Source: Variovorax paradoxus B4
GTDB taxonomy: Bacteria; Pseudomonadota; Gammaproteobacteria; Burkholderiales; Burkholderiaceae_C
Direction of reading: 5' to 3'
Length of the DNA stretch: 64,000 nt
Assembly: GCF_000463015.1 (NCBI RefSeq)
Contig: NC_022247.1
Coordinates: forward strand, 1,922,001 to 1,986,000
How positions within the stretch are numbered: the stretch's first letter is position 1; every line of letters begins with the position of its first letter. The translations under genes and the position numbers were made by a program. Of the stretch, positions 49,160-58,308 are shown piece after piece. The notes beneath the pieces were generated by a model. That model saw only the letters and a program-made list of their open reading frames with translations. It was not told the origin of the DNA and ran no database searches.

Positions 49160-50857
49160 ATGGCGATCCCGAAAACCAAGTTTTGCGGGGGCGCCATGTT
49201 GGCGGCCGCCGCATTGCTCGCTGCTTGCGGCACCACCGGCCCGACGAACCTCGGCCTCGGCGCCAATCCGGTGGCGACCTGCGCGGCCCTCGTTGCGCCG
49301 GTCGCACCCACTGCGATCGGCCTGCCGAGCGGCGCGGCGACGATCGACTCGGCCACGCTCGTTCCCGCCACGGCGCTTGCCGTCGCCGAGCGCGGTCCCA
49401 GCCCCGCCGCGCGCATCACGCCGGCGATACCCGCGCACTGCAAGGTGCTCGGCCGCATCGCGCCGCTCGACGCCGCGGCTCCGCCGATCCTGTTCCGGGT
49501 CAACCTGCCGCTCGCATGGAACGGGCGCAGCGTGCAGTACGGCGGCGGCGGCTTCAACGGCACGCTGATCACCGGCCTTGCGCTGGTGCCGGCCGCGCGC
49601 TTCGACCAGCCGACGCCGCTGGCGCAGGGCTACGTCACTTACGGCACCGACTCCGGCCACCAGAACGTGGCGGGCCAGCCGCCGCAGGCCTTTGCGCTCA
49701 ACGACGAGGCACTGGCCAACTTCGCCCATGCCTCGTACAAGAAGGTGCGCGACGTGGCCGTGGCGCTGATGCAGCGCGCCTACGGGCAGGCGCCGCAGAA
49801 GCTGTACTTCATGGGCAGCTCCGAAGGCGGACGCGAGGCGCTCACGATGGCGCAGCGCTATCCGCAGGACTTCGACGGCATCTTCAGCCGGGTGCCGGTC
49901 ATCAACTGGACCGGGCTCCAGCACGCCGGCACGCGCAACGGCATCGTCACCTTCGGCGAAGGGTGGCTGCGGCCCGCGCAGGTGCAGCTGGTGCACAACG
50001 CCGTGCTCGCATCGTGCGACGCCGCGGATGGCGCGGCGGACCGGATCGTGTCGAACCCGGTGGCCTGCCTGCAGCGCTTCGATCCGGCGAGCCTGCGCTG
50101 CGCGGCGGGCACGAGCGGCGACAACTGCCTGAACGATGCGCAGGCGCAGGCGGTGCGCACGCTGCGTTCGCCGTGGCGCTCGCCCGTGCCGCTGGCCAAC
50201 GGTGTCACCGAGTACCCGGGCTGGGGCATCGGCGGCGAGGCGACGCCGGCTTTCGCGTCGATGGGCGGATGGAATGCGTGGTGGACGGGCACCAGCGCGC
50301 CGGCCGTGCCGCCGCAGCCGAGCAACGGCATCGCGTGGTTCTACGGCAGCGGGGCGCTGCAGTATTTCTATGCGCGCAATCCGTCCATCGACGTGCGCAG
50401 CTACCGTGCGGAGGACTTCGCTGCGCGCATTGCCGCCGTCTCGCAGCTGATGGATTCGACGAATCCCGACCTGGGCGCCTTCCAGGCACGCGGCGGCAGG
50501 CTGCTGATGCTCGAGCACATGGCCGACTATGCACAGAGTCCGTTCGCGGGCATCCGCTACTACGAGTCGGTCGTCGCCCGCATGGGCCGCGACAACGTGG
50601 ATCGCTTCATGCGCCTCTACACCGCGCCCGGCGTCGACCATGTGGGCAGCGGCGCCCCGGCCAACGTCGACATGCTCGGCGCGCTGGCCGACTGGGTCGA
50701 GCGCGGCCGTGCGCCGAGCGGGCTGCAGCTGGTCGAACAGGAAGTGCAGCCGCCGTTCAAGGTCGTGCGTGCGCGCCCGCTGTGCGAATGGCCGCTGTGG
50801 CCGCGCCACACGGGCGGCGATGCATTGCAGGCCGCCAGTTTCCAGTGCAGCAGGTAG
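49160..50857 (+). CDS. Tannase/feruloyl esterase-family lipoprotein
   Basis: A 565-residue secreted alpha/beta hydrolase. A lipobox LLAAC (Cys23) predicts an outer-membrane lipoprotein. The catalytic Ser221 is in GSSEGG, the Asp/calcium region is CDAADGAADRIVSNP, and the His is in APGVDHVGSG. Paired Cys residues (such as the AHCK, LRC and NCLND cysteines) match family disulfides. The family splits gallate, ferulate or phthalate-type esters. ATG at 49160 has AGGAG eight bases upstream. It follows livKHMGF by 74 bases, which suggests that the importer takes up an acid freed by this enzyme. Confidence 0.9.
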   Translation: MAIPKTKFCGGAMLAAAALLAACGTTGPTNLGLGANPVATCAALVAPVAPTAIGLPSGAATIDSATLVPATALAVAERGPSPAARITPAIPAHCKVLGRIAPLDAAAPPILFRVNLPLAWNGRSVQYGGGGFNGTLITGLALVPAARFDQPTPLAQGYVTYGTDSGHQNVAGQPPQAFALNDEALANFAHASYKKVRDVAVALMQRAYGQAPQKLYFMGSSEGGREALTMAQRYPQDFDGIFSRVPVINWTGLQHAGTRNGIVTFGEGWLRPAQVQLVHNAVLASCDAADGAADRIVSNPVACLQRFDPASLRCAAGTSGDNCLNDAQAQAVRTLRSPWRSPVPLANGVTEYPGWGIGGEATPAFASMGGWNAWWTGTSAPAVPPQPSNGIAWFYGSGALQYFYARNPSIDVRSYRAEDFAARIAAVSQLMDSTNPDLGAFQARGGRLLMLEHMADYAQSPFAGIRYYESVVARMGRDNVDRFMRLYTAPGVDHVGSGAPANVDMLGALADWVERGRAPSGLQLVEQEVQPPFKVVRARPLCEWPLWPRHTGGDALQAASFQCSR

Positions 50858-50876
50858 CGCAAAGGAACTGAACGGC

Positions 50877-51623
50877 TCAGGCCGCGCAGCTGTCGGGTCC
50901 GCATGACATCGGACCGGCGCCAGCCGCCATCGTCGTCGTCGCGGGCGAGGGCACCACGAGCCTGGCGAGCTGCGCCTTCCATTCCTCGGCACGGCCGAGC
51001 CAGGGACCGATGTCGATGCGGCTCGCGGTGCCGTCGGCCTGCGCCAGCACAAAGGTCGGAAAGCCCTGGCCGCCTGCGCGTTGCAGCAACCGGCGGCTTG
51101 CGGCGATGTGCTCGGAGGTCGCTTCGCCGGCGAGGCGCGAGAAGGCCGATGCGAAGGCGTCTGCATCGCAACCGAGATCCGTCGCCAACGCCCCGAGCAC
51201 ATCCGCATCGGCGATGCGCCGGCCTTCGACATAGTGCGCGCGCTGCAGGCGATGGATCATGTCGAGGCCAGCGCCCTCTCGCAGCGCCTCGGCCGCGAGC
51301 ACCGCAGTGGTCGGCGGCTCGGAGTCCATCACCGCACCGGTGTCGCGCAGCAGGCCGTCGAAATAGCCCTCGCCAAAGGGCTGGCCCGTGAGTTCGGCGA
51401 TGCGGCGGTCGTGCGGCATCACGTAGTCGCGCCACTGCGGCGTGATCGCGCGCCGGTTGGTGCCGGTCATCATGCCGCCGCCGTGGAACTCGACCTTCAG
51501 GCCCGGCACGTTGCGCACTGCCTCGACCAGCGGCGCGGCCGCATAGCACCAGCCGCACATCGGATCGAAGACGTAGTGCAGCGTGGCGCCTGCTGCCGAC
51601 GTGTTGTCGTTCACTGCGGCCAT
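50877..51623 (-). CDS. DsbA-like thioredoxin-fold protein with Cys-rich tail
   Basis: A 248-residue protein of the DsbA/FrnE type: DPMCGWCYAAAPLVEAV gives the CGWC active site near residue 23, a helical insert follows, and cis-Pro is in GGQGFPTFVLAQ. No signal peptide, so probably cytoplasmic. The C-terminus has an extra SCGPDSCAA tail with two cysteines, perhaps a metal or disulfide site. Its ATG overlaps the last 13 bases of the metallo-beta-lactamase-fold gene upstream, so the two are translationally coupled. Confidence 0.85.
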   Translation of the reverse strand: MAAVNDNTSAAGATLHYVFDPMCGWCYAAAPLVEAVRNVPGLKVEFHGGGMMTGTNRRAITPQWRDYVMPHDRRIAELTGQPFGEGYFDGLLRDTGAVMDSEPPTTAVLAAEALREGAGLDMIHRLQRAHYVEGRRIADADVLGALATDLGCDADAFASAFSRLAGEATSEHIAASRRLLQRAGGQGFPTFVLAQADGTASRIDIGPWLGRAEEWKAQLARLVVPSPATTTMAAGAGPMSCGPDSCAA

Positions 51624-52510
51624 TTCATTTCACCCTTGATGACCTTGGCGCCCAGCTCGAGCGACGAGGCGTGTGCCAGCTTCGGATAGCGCTTCTGCAT
51701 GGCGGCGATGAGCGCGGCCGAGTCCTTGGCCTTGGCCGACTCGGTCTCGAAGGCCTGCAGATAGCTGCGCGTGAACTTCACCGAGGCCACCGAGTAGGGT
51801 GCGCTGCCATCGGCGTTCGGCTCGAAGTGGCCGGGCACCACGGTCTTCGGGTGCAGCGCCTCGATGCGGCCGAGCGTCTTGATCCAGTCGCGGCGCGAGG
51901 CGGGCGTTTGCGTGTCGGCCACCCACACATGGATGTTGGCCGAGACCGGGATGCCGCCGACCACGGCCTTGAGCGAGGGAATCCATGCGAAGGTGCGCTC
52001 GGGCGTGGGGCCGTCGAGGCCGACGACCTGGATCTTGCGGCCCTCGAGCGTGATGCTGTCGCCGGCCAGCGGCTCGGGCACGACCAGCGCCTTGGGGGCG
52101 TTGTCCTTCAGGATCGGGCCCCAGTGCGCGAGCTTGCCGTCCTTGGAGGCCTGGATGGCGGCCACGGTCTGCGGCGTGGCGAGGATCTTCGCATCGGGGA
52201 ACGCGGCCTGGATCACGTCGAGGCCGAAGTAGTAGTCGGGGTCGCTGTGGCTGATGTAGACCGTGGTCAGCTTCTTGCCGCTGGCCCTGATCTTCTGCAC
52301 CAGTGCTTCGGCGTCGTTGCGCTGGAACTGCGCGTCGATCAGCACGGCATCGGTCTGGCCCATGACCAGTTCGGAAGACACCGGGAACATCGACTTGGCG
52401 CCGGGGTTGTACACGTCGAGCTTGAGCGGCTCGCCGGCCTGGGCCGTCAGGGCGCCGAGTGACAAGGCGGCGGAAAGGGCGGCAGCGGAGAGAAGGGTTC
52501 TGCGGAACAT
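51611..52510 (-). CDS. Exported metallo-beta-lactamase-fold protein with altered metal site
   Basis: A 299-residue protein with a signal peptide (about 1-28, ending LTAQAGE). MBL fold: VLIDAQFQRNDAEALV, then ISHSDPDYYFG where the usual HxHxDH is HSDPDYY, LKAVVGGIPVSANIHVW, and TVVPGHFEPN with the later His retained. Two of the four first-site ligands are changed, so either a different metal geometry or no zinc. ATG at 52510 is chosen for its signal peptide. It is followed by the overlapping DsbA-like gene and preceded by a LysR gene on the same strand. Confidence 0.8.
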   Translation of the reverse strand: MFRRTLLSAAALSAALSLGALTAQAGEPLKLDVYNPGAKSMFPVSSELVMGQTDAVLIDAQFQRNDAEALVQKIRASGKKLTTVYISHSDPDYYFGLDVIQAAFPDAKILATPQTVAAIQASKDGKLAHWGPILKDNAPKALVVPEPLAGDSITLEGRKIQVVGLDGPTPERTFAWIPSLKAVVGGIPVSANIHVWVADTQTPASRRDWIKTLGRIEALHPKTVVPGHFEPNADGSAPYSVASVKFTRSYLQAFETESAKAKDSAALIAAMQKRYPKLAHASSLELGAKVIKGEMKWPQ

Positions 52511-52577
52511 TCGGGTCTTTCGGTGGCGTGGCGTTGGCGGGATGGCAACGTGAACAGACCGGATGTTAGGTTCCACG

Positions 52578-52621
52578 AATAGAAACAAAAACCCTGGTTT
52601 TGCCAATGAATAGTTTCTATT
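52578..52621 (-). promoter_or_regulatory. Nested AT-rich inverted repeats between LysR and MBL genes
   Basis: Outer perfect arms AATAGAAAC (52578-52586) and GTTTCTATT (52613-52621); an inner AAAACC/GGTTTT stem followed on the minus strand by TTGTTTCT. The inner stem may terminate the LysR transcript; the outer arms could bind a regulator of the MBL-DsbA pair. Confidence 0.5.
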
Positions 52622-52631
52622 TTTGGACAAA

Positions 52632-53549
52632 TCAGCCGACGGAAACCCGATCCGCCGCGCACCGTTCGAGGTGCGCCACCAGCAGTTGCGCCGACGGCGA
52701 GAGCGTCGCTTCGTCGCGGAAGCAGATCGCGAAGCGCCGGCGTGCCCAGGCATCGGCGAGCGGCATCAGCCGAAGGCCGTAGGTGTCGGTAAAGGGCTGT
52801 GCCACTTCGGCCGGCACCACGCTGATCGCGAGCCCGGCCCGCACCACGCGCAGGGCGGCATCGAAGTTGGACACCAGCACGCGGTACACCAGCGGCTTGC
52901 CCGCCACCGCCGCCTCGCGCGCGAGCATCAGCTGCACGGCGCTCAGCGCGGGCATGCCGACGAATTCGTGGCCGAGCACGTCCTGGAAGCGCACCTCGCC
53001 GTGGCGTGCCACGGGGTGCGAGGGGTGCGCGACGATCGCCAGGTGGTCGGTGCGGTAGCTGCGCCGCTGCAGGCCTTCCAGGTCGGCGGCGTCCCAGCAC
53101 AGGCCGATCGATGCGCTGCCCTCGCGGATGCCGCGCACGATCTCGGGGCTGACGCGCTCTTCCATGTCGACGCGGATGTTCCGGTGCGCGGGGTTCTGCA
53201 GGAAGTTCGCCACGTCCTCGGCCAGCGATTCGGCCAGCGCCGAGGCCGAGGCGAGGATGCGCACATGCCCCCGGGCGCCGCCCGCATACGCCGCCATGTC
53301 GCGCTCGATGCGAAGGGCGCTGCCCAGCATCGCGCGCGCGTGCTCGAGCAGCGTTTCGCCGGCGGGGGTGGGCACCACGCCGCGGCGCTTGCGCAGCAGC
53401 AGGGGCGTGCCGACGGCGTCCTCGAGCTGCGCCAGGCGCTTGCTGATGGCCGAGCCGACGATGCTGGCCTGCTCGCCGGCGCGCGCGATGCTGCGGGTCT
53501 CGCAGACGGAGACGAAGAGGCGGAGGGTGGTCAGGTCGAGGTCTCTCAT
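52632..53549 (-). CDS. LysR-family transcriptional regulator
   Basis: A 305-residue LysR protein. N-terminal helix-turn-helix at about 5-65: LDLTTLRLFVSVCETRSIARAGEQASIVGSAISKRLAQLEDAVGTPLL. The substrate domain (about 92-300) has VRILASASALAESLAEDV and GLAISVVPAEVAQPF. Divergent from the HMG-CoA-lyase operon, 98 bases away, with a perfect 19-base inverted repeat containing T-N11-A between them, so it likely controls that operon. Its 3' neighbour is the MBL-fold gene on the same strand. Confidence 0.92.
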   Translation of the reverse strand: MRDLDLTTLRLFVSVCETRSIARAGEQASIVGSAISKRLAQLEDAVGTPLLLRKRRGVVPTPAGETLLEHARAMLGSALRIERDMAAYAGGARGHVRILASASALAESLAEDVANFLQNPAHRNIRVDMEERVSPEIVRGIREGSASIGLCWDAADLEGLQRRSYRTDHLAIVAHPSHPVARHGEVRFQDVLGHEFVGMPALSAVQLMLAREAAVAGKPLVYRVLVSNFDAALRVVRAGLAISVVPAEVAQPFTDTYGLRLMPLADAWARRRFAICFRDEATLSPSAQLLVAHLERCAADRVSVG

Positions 53550-53561
53550 GATGTTCCGTTA

Positions 53562-53580
53562 TGGAAGCAAGTGACTTCCA
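53562..53580. promoter_or_regulatory. LysR-type operator (T-N11-A palindrome)
   Basis: TGGAAG-CAAGTGA-CTTCCA is a perfect inverted repeat, 13 bases upstream of the LysR start and 67 upstream of the lyase start. Shape and position fit the recognition site of the adjacent LysR protein. Confidence 0.65.
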
Positions 53581-53647
53581 AAATATACCTTCTGGACCAA
53601 ATCGGAACTTCTAAGATCGGCGTCAACCCTCACGACGGAGACAAGTT

Positions 53648-54595
53648 TTGAATCACGCCTTCCTGCCGCCACGCGCGGTCGTTCGCGAAGTGGGGCTGCG
53701 CGACGGGCTCCAGAGCATCGCCCGGGTGCTGCCCACCGCATGCAAGCTCGAATGGATCCGCGATGCGCATGCCGCCGGACAGCGCGAGATCGAAGTCGGT
53801 TCCTTCGTGCCCGCGCACCTGCTGCCGCAACTGGCCGACACGGCCGAACTGCTGGCGTATGCGAAGGCGCTGCCCGGGCTCTTCGCCTCGGTGCTGGTGC
53901 CCAACCTGCGGGGTGCGGAACTCGCCATCGCGGGCGAGGCCGATCTCATGATGGTGCCGCTGTCGGCCAGCCATGCGCACAGCCTGGCCAACCTGCGCAA
54001 GACGCCCGACGAGGTGGTGGCCGAGGTCGCCCGCATCCGCGCCGCGCGCGACGCCGCGGGTTCGAAGACCTTGATCGATGGCGGCGTGGGCACGGCCTTC
54101 GGCTGCACGATCCAGGGCCATGTGGCGCCCGACGAGGTGCTGCGCCTGATGCAGGCGCTGCTCGACGCGGGCGCCGACCGCGTGAGCCTGGCGGACACCG
54201 TCGGCTATGCCGATCCCGCCATGGTCCGCAGCCTGTTCGAGCGCGCGCTGCGCATCGCGGGCGACCGCCTGTGGTGCGGCCATTTCCACGACACGCGCGG
54301 CCTCGGCCTCGCGAACGTGTATGCCGCGCTGGAGGTCGGCATCACGCGCTTCGACGCCTGCCTGGCCGGCATCGGCGGCTGCCCGCACGCGCCCGGCGCC
54401 AGCGGCAACGTCGACACCGAAGACCTCGTCTTCATGCTCGAAAGCATGGGCATTTCGACCGGCGTCGATCTGCCGAAGCTGCTCGAACTGCGCCAGCGCG
54501 TGGCCGGGTGGCTCGAAGGCGAAACGCTGCAGGGCACCGTCTGGCGCGCGGGCTTTCCGAAGACCTTCGTGGCGACTGCCGGAGTGGCCTTATGA
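53648..54595 (+). CDS. Hydroxymethylglutaryl-CoA lyase-family protein
   Basis: A 315-residue TIM-barrel lyase of the HMG-CoA lyase/isopropylmalate synthase group. Motifs: VREVGLRDGLQ (metal Asp), FVPAHLLPQLADT, SLADTVGYADP, HFHDTRGLGLANVYAAL (His-x-His metal ligands) and GIGGCPHAPGASGNVDTED (catalytic Cys loop). TTG start at 53648 is supported by GGAG seven bases upstream and by the family N-terminus. The enzyme would split an HMG-CoA-like thioester to acetyl-CoA and a keto acid. Its stop overlaps the CaiB-type start. Confidence 0.9.
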   Translation: MNHAFLPPRAVVREVGLRDGLQSIARVLPTACKLEWIRDAHAAGQREIEVGSFVPAHLLPQLADTAELLAYAKALPGLFASVLVPNLRGAELAIAGEADLMMVPLSASHAHSLANLRKTPDEVVAEVARIRAARDAAGSKTLIDGGVGTAFGCTIQGHVAPDEVLRLMQALLDAGADRVSLADTVGYADPAMVRSLFERALRIAGDRLWCGHFHDTRGLGLANVYAALEVGITRFDACLAGIGGCPHAPGASGNVDTEDLVFMLESMGISTGVDLPKLLELRQRVAGWLEGETLQGTVWRAGFPKTFVATAGVAL

Positions 54596-55797
54596 GCGCG
54601 GCGGCCGAAGAAAAACGCCTGCCGCTCGCCGGCATCCGCGTGGTCGAGTTCACGCACATGGTCATGGGCCCGACCTGCGGCATGGTGCTGGCCGACCTGG
54701 GCGCCGAGGTCATCAAGGTCGAGCCGATCGGCGGCGACCGCACGCGGCACCTGCTGGGTGCCGGTGCCGGTTTCTTCCCGATGTTCAACCGCAACAAGAA
54801 GAGCATCGCCCTGGACCTGCGCCATCCCCAGGGGCTCGAAGCGGCGCTGCGCCTGTGCGCCACCGCCGACGTGGTGGCGCAGAACTTCAGGCCCGGCACC
54901 ATGGACAAGTACGGCCTCGGCTACGCCGCGCTCGGCAAGCTCAATCCGCGGCTGGTGTACGTCAACCACACGGGCTTCCTGCCCGGCCCCTACGAGCACC
55001 GCACCGCCCTCGACGAGGTGGTGCAGATGATGGGCGGCCTGGCCCACATGACGGGCCGTCCCGGCGACCCGCTGCGCGCGGGCACCAGCGTGAACGACAT
55101 CATGGGCGGCATGTTCGGCGCCATCGGCGCGATGGCCGCGCTGATGCAGCGCGCGCAGACCGGCAAGGGCCAGGAAGTGCAGTCGGCACTGTTCGAGAAC
55201 AACGTGTTCCTGGTCGGCCAGCACATGCTGCAATACGCGATCACCGGCCAGGCTGCGGCGCCGATGCCCGAGCGCATCTCGGCCTGGGCGCTGTACGACG
55301 TGTTCACCGTGAAGGATGGCGAGCAGATCTTCTTGGCCGCGGTGAGCGACGCGCAATGGACGGTGTTCTGCGACGCGCTGGGCTTCGACGACCTGAAGGC
55401 CGACCCGGCCCTGCGCACCAACAACGACAGGGTCCGCCTGCGGCCCACGCTGCTGGCGGACCTGCGCCGGCGCCTGGCCGACCGCCCGGCTGCGGAACTG
55501 TCGGCGATCTTCGAGGCGCGTGGCCTGCCTTTCGCGCCCATCGTGCGGCCCGAAGACCTCTACGAGGATCCGCACCTGAAGGCGACCGGCGGCCTCGCCG
55601 ACATCCGCCTGCCCGACGGCGAGCGCGCCGGCCAGACCGCGCAGACGACCCTGTTCCCGATCACGCTCGACGGCCGGCGCCTGGGCGTGCGCCTCGATCC
55701 GCCGACACTCGGCGAGCACACGCGCGAGCTGCTGGCCGAGCTCGGCTACGCCGACGCGCAGATGGCGGCGATGCAGGCCGAATCGGCCGTCGCCTGA
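54592..55797 (+). CDS. CaiB/BaiF family CoA-transferase
   Basis: A 401-residue class III CoA-transferase: IRVVEFTHMVMGPTCGMVLADLGAEVIKVEPIGGDRTR, FNRNKKSIALDLRHP, and catalytic Asp169 in TSVNDIMGGMFGA. These enzymes move CoA between carboxylic acids. ATG at 54592 overlaps the lyase stop (ATGA). Coupled to a lyase, it may activate a free hydroxy-diacid to its CoA thioester, which the lyase then cleaves. Confidence 0.92.
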   Translation: MSAAAEEKRLPLAGIRVVEFTHMVMGPTCGMVLADLGAEVIKVEPIGGDRTRHLLGAGAGFFPMFNRNKKSIALDLRHPQGLEAALRLCATADVVAQNFRPGTMDKYGLGYAALGKLNPRLVYVNHTGFLPGPYEHRTALDEVVQMMGGLAHMTGRPGDPLRAGTSVNDIMGGMFGAIGAMAALMQRAQTGKGQEVQSALFENNVFLVGQHMLQYAITGQAAAPMPERISAWALYDVFTVKDGEQIFLAAVSDAQWTVFCDALGFDDLKADPALRTNNDRVRLRPTLLADLRRRLADRPAAELSAIFEARGLPFAPIVRPEDLYEDPHLKATGGLADIRLPDGERAGQTAQTTLFPITLDGRRLGVRLDPPTLGEHTRELLAELGYADAQMAAMQAESAVA

Positions 55798-55830
55798 GCA
55801 CCTTTTTAGAACCACAAAGAGAGACAAGCC

Positions 55831-56820
55831 ATGCACACGATCCTTCCTCCGATGACCCGTCGCGCCGTCCTGGGCTTCGGCGCCTGCGCCGCCGCAGCGG
55901 CGGCATGCCCCGCACTCGCGCAGGGCTCCGACAAGCCCATCCGCTTCATCCTGCCGATCAGCGCCGGCTCCGGCGTGGATGCCATCGTGCGCGCGGCCTC
56001 GGTCGCGCTCGGCAAGGCCTTCGGCCAGCCGGTGGTGATCGAGAACCTGCCCGGCGCGGGCGGCATCACCGGCACCTCGGTGCTCGTCAAGGCCGCGCCC
56101 GACGGGCTCACGCTCGGCATGGTGTCGAACAACCACGTCATCAACCCGGCCGTGTACAAGAAGATGCCCTTCGACGCCATCGGCGACGTGACGCCGATCA
56201 GCGTGGTGGGCGCGACGCCGCTGGTGCTGGTGGTCAATCCCAAGCTGCCCGCCAAGAACGTGAAGGAACTGGTGGCGCTGCTGCGCGCCAAGCCCGAGGG
56301 CTACAACTACGCCTCGTCGGGCAACGGCACCATCATCCACCTGGCCGGCGAAATGTTCATGGACGAGGCCGGCGTGAAGGCGCGCCACATTCCCTACAAG
56401 GGCACCGGCCCGATGGTCACCGACATGATCGCGGGCCAGGTCGAGATGGGCGTGGTGGCGCTGCCCGCGGTGCAGCCGCACCTCAGGAGCGGCGCGCTGC
56501 GCGCCATCGGCCTGTGCGGACCGGCGCGTTCGCCGGCCGCGCCCGACATTCCGACCATCGCGGAGCAGGGCCTGCCGAACTACGCCGTGGAAGGCGGCTG
56601 GTTTGCGGTGATCGGACCGCCGAAGATGCAGGCCGCCGACGTCCAGCGCGTGCACGACGCCGTGGCCGCGGCCTTCACGAGCGCCGAGGTCCGCGAGGCC
56701 ATGGACAAGCAGGGCAACATCATCAAGCCCACCTCGCCCGAGCAGGCCCTGAGCTACTTCCGCAGCGAGGCGGCGCGCTATGCGGCGCTGGTGAAGAAGG
56801 CGAACGTCGTGCTGGAGTGA
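55831..56820 (+). CDS. Bug/TctC-family periplasmic receptor
   Basis: A 329-residue Bug receptor with signal peptide about 1-30 (TRRAVLGFGACAAAAAACPALAQG, possibly Tat-like because of the paired Arg). Core: IRFILPISAGSGVDAIVRA, VVIENLPGAGGITGTSVLVKAAPDGLTLG and HIPYKGTGPMVTDMIAGQVEMG. Third gene of the lyase/CoA-transferase operon, 33 bases after caiB, so it probably binds the same acid outside the inner membrane. Confidence 0.9.
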   Translation: MHTILPPMTRRAVLGFGACAAAAAACPALAQGSDKPIRFILPISAGSGVDAIVRAASVALGKAFGQPVVIENLPGAGGITGTSVLVKAAPDGLTLGMVSNNHVINPAVYKKMPFDAIGDVTPISVVGATPLVLVVNPKLPAKNVKELVALLRAKPEGYNYASSGNGTIIHLAGEMFMDEAGVKARHIPYKGTGPMVTDMIAGQVEMGVVALPAVQPHLRSGALRAIGLCGPARSPAAPDIPTIAEQGLPNYAVEGGWFAVIGPPKMQAADVQRVHDAVAAAFTSAEVREAMDKQGNIIKPTSPEQALSYFRSEAARYAALVKKANVVLE

Positions 56821-56830
56821 AGCGCGGAAT

Positions 56831-57151
56831 TCAGGCCGCGCTCGTCAACTTGAGGCCGAGGATGCCCGCGACGATCAGGCCGACGCAGACCAGCCGCGCC
56901 GCGTTGGCGGGCTCGTGGAACAGCACGATGCCCAGGATCACCGTGCCCACGGCGCCGATGCCGGTCCACACCGCGTAGGCCGTGCCCACGGGCAGCGAGC
57001 GCATCGCCCAGCCCAGCAGCACCACGCTGAGCACCATCGAGATCGCCGTGCCGACGGAAGGCCAGAACCTGGTAAATCCTTCGGTGTACTTCAGTCCGAT
57101 GGCCCAGCCCATTTCGAGCAGGCCCGCCACCAGCAAAACGATCCACGCCAT
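56831..57151 (-). CDS. SMR-family exporter (SugE/Gdx-like)
   Basis: A 106-residue four-helix small multidrug resistance protein with conserved Glu13-equivalent in [32 protein letters not shown] and [13 protein letters not shown]. The [13 protein letters not shown] and WTGIGAVGT patterns resemble SugE/Gdx, which exports guanidinium or quaternary ammonium ions by proton exchange. ATG at 57151 is chosen. No guanidine riboswitch was recognised upstream; the HPP-CBS gene ends 19 bases away on the same strand. Confidence 0.88.
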   Translation of the reverse strand: MAWIVLLVAGLLEMGWAIGLKYTEGFTRFWPSVGTAISMVLSVVLLGWAMRSLPVGTAYAVWTGIGAVGTVILGIVLFHEPANAARLVCVGLIVAGILGLKLTSAA

Positions 57152-57170
57152 GCGCGCTCCTTGAAAAGTT

Positions 57171-58304
57171 TCAGTTCTCCGGCCGCACGGCACGGTAGAG
57201 AGCGCGCACGAAATCCGACTGCGTGATCATGCCGGTGAGCCGCTTTTCATGGTCGATGATGGGGATATGGTGGTGGCCGCCCTCGGAGAACAGCGGCACC
57301 AGGTCGACCACGGGGCGGTCCGCGCTGGCCACGCGCACCTGGCGCGTCATGATCTGGCCCACCACCTCCGGCTTGTTCGACACCACGGTGCGCGTGGCGC
57401 GGATCAGGTCGCGCAGCCGGCCGGCAATGCCTTCGTGGTGCTCCAGGTCGAGTTGGCGGAAGAAGTCGGCCTGCGTCACGATGCCGACCACGCGGCGCGT
57501 GCGGTCGGTGACGGGCAGCGCCTTGATGCGGCGCTGGTTCATCAGCATCCAGGCTTCCTGCAGAGGCGTGCCGAACTCCACCGACACGGGGTCGCGCGAC
57601 ATGATGTCGGCGCAGTGCAAGGTGCCGAGCCGGCGCTTGTACGACTCGAGTTCGGTCTGCTGGATCAGCGACTCGAGGTCGTCGCGGCTGATGTCGAGCA
57701 CCTGGTTGTAGCGCGCCAGCACCGCATCGATGTCGGCCTGGCTGAACCGGGCGTCCGCCGAGGGCGGGCGCACCACCTGCACATGCGGATAGCGCCTGCC
57801 CGTGAGCGTGTTGTAGGCCACGCCCACCAGCACCAGCAGCAGCGAGTTGACGAGGGTGGGGAACAGGGCCGCCGAGAAATCCGTGGTGTGTGTCAGCACC
57901 GCCAGCAGCGCCGCGGCGCCGCCCGGCGGATGCAGGCTGCGCGTGGCGAACATCAGCCCGATGGCGGCGCCCACAGCCAATGCCGCGGCCCAGGCCGGAT
58001 CAGGTATCCAGCGGACGCAGGCGATGCCCACCAGCGTGGAGAGCGTGTTGCCGACGATGACCGACCAGGGCTGCGCCAGCGGGCTCGCGGGCACGGCAAA
58101 CACCAGCACCGCGCTCGCGCCCATCGGTGCGATCAGCCAGACGCTGATGCCTGCCGCCTGCGCCATCCAGCGACACAGCAGCGCGGTGATCACGATGCCG
58201 ATGGCCGCGCCGGCCACGGCGCGCATGCGCTCGCGCGCATCGACGGTGTTGCGGCCTGGCAGCCAGGCGCGCGCATGCGTCAGCAATGCGGAAAACTGTG
58301 CCAT
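57171..58304 (-). CDS. HPP-family membrane protein with CBS domain pair
   Basis: A 377-residue protein. Residues about 25-170 form an HPP domain with four hydrophobic helices and [18 protein letters not shown], the motif that names the family. From about 235 there are two CBS domains ([32 protein letters not shown] and [32 protein letters not shown]), nucleotide-sensing modules. HPP proteins have been linked to nitrite or other ion transport in plants and cyanobacteria; here the role is unknown. It is four bases after the Bcr/CflA gene. Confidence 0.88.
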   Translation of the reverse strand: MAQFSALLTHARAWLPGRNTVDARERMRAVAGAAIGIVITALLCRWMAQAAGISVWLIAPMGASAVLVFAVPASPLAQPWSVIVGNTLSTLVGIACVRWIPDPAWAAALAVGAAIGLMFATRSLHPPGGAAALLAVLTHTTDFSAALFPTLVNSLLLVLVGVAYNTLTGRRYPHVQVVRPPSADARFSQADIDAVLARYNQVLDISRDDLESLIQQTELESYKRRLGTLHCADIMSRDPVSVEFGTPLQEAWMLMNQRRIKALPVTDRTRRVVGIVTQADFFRQLDLEHHEGIAGRLRDLIRATRTVVSNKPEVVGQIMTRQVRVASADRPVVDLVPLFSEGGHHHIPIIDHEKRLTGMITQSDFVRALYRAVRPEN

Positions 58305-58308
58305 CGCG

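Noticed and set aside
57152..57200. Guanidine riboswitch before the SugE-like gene
   Set aside because: The gap is only 19 bases and no aptamer-like sequence is seen.
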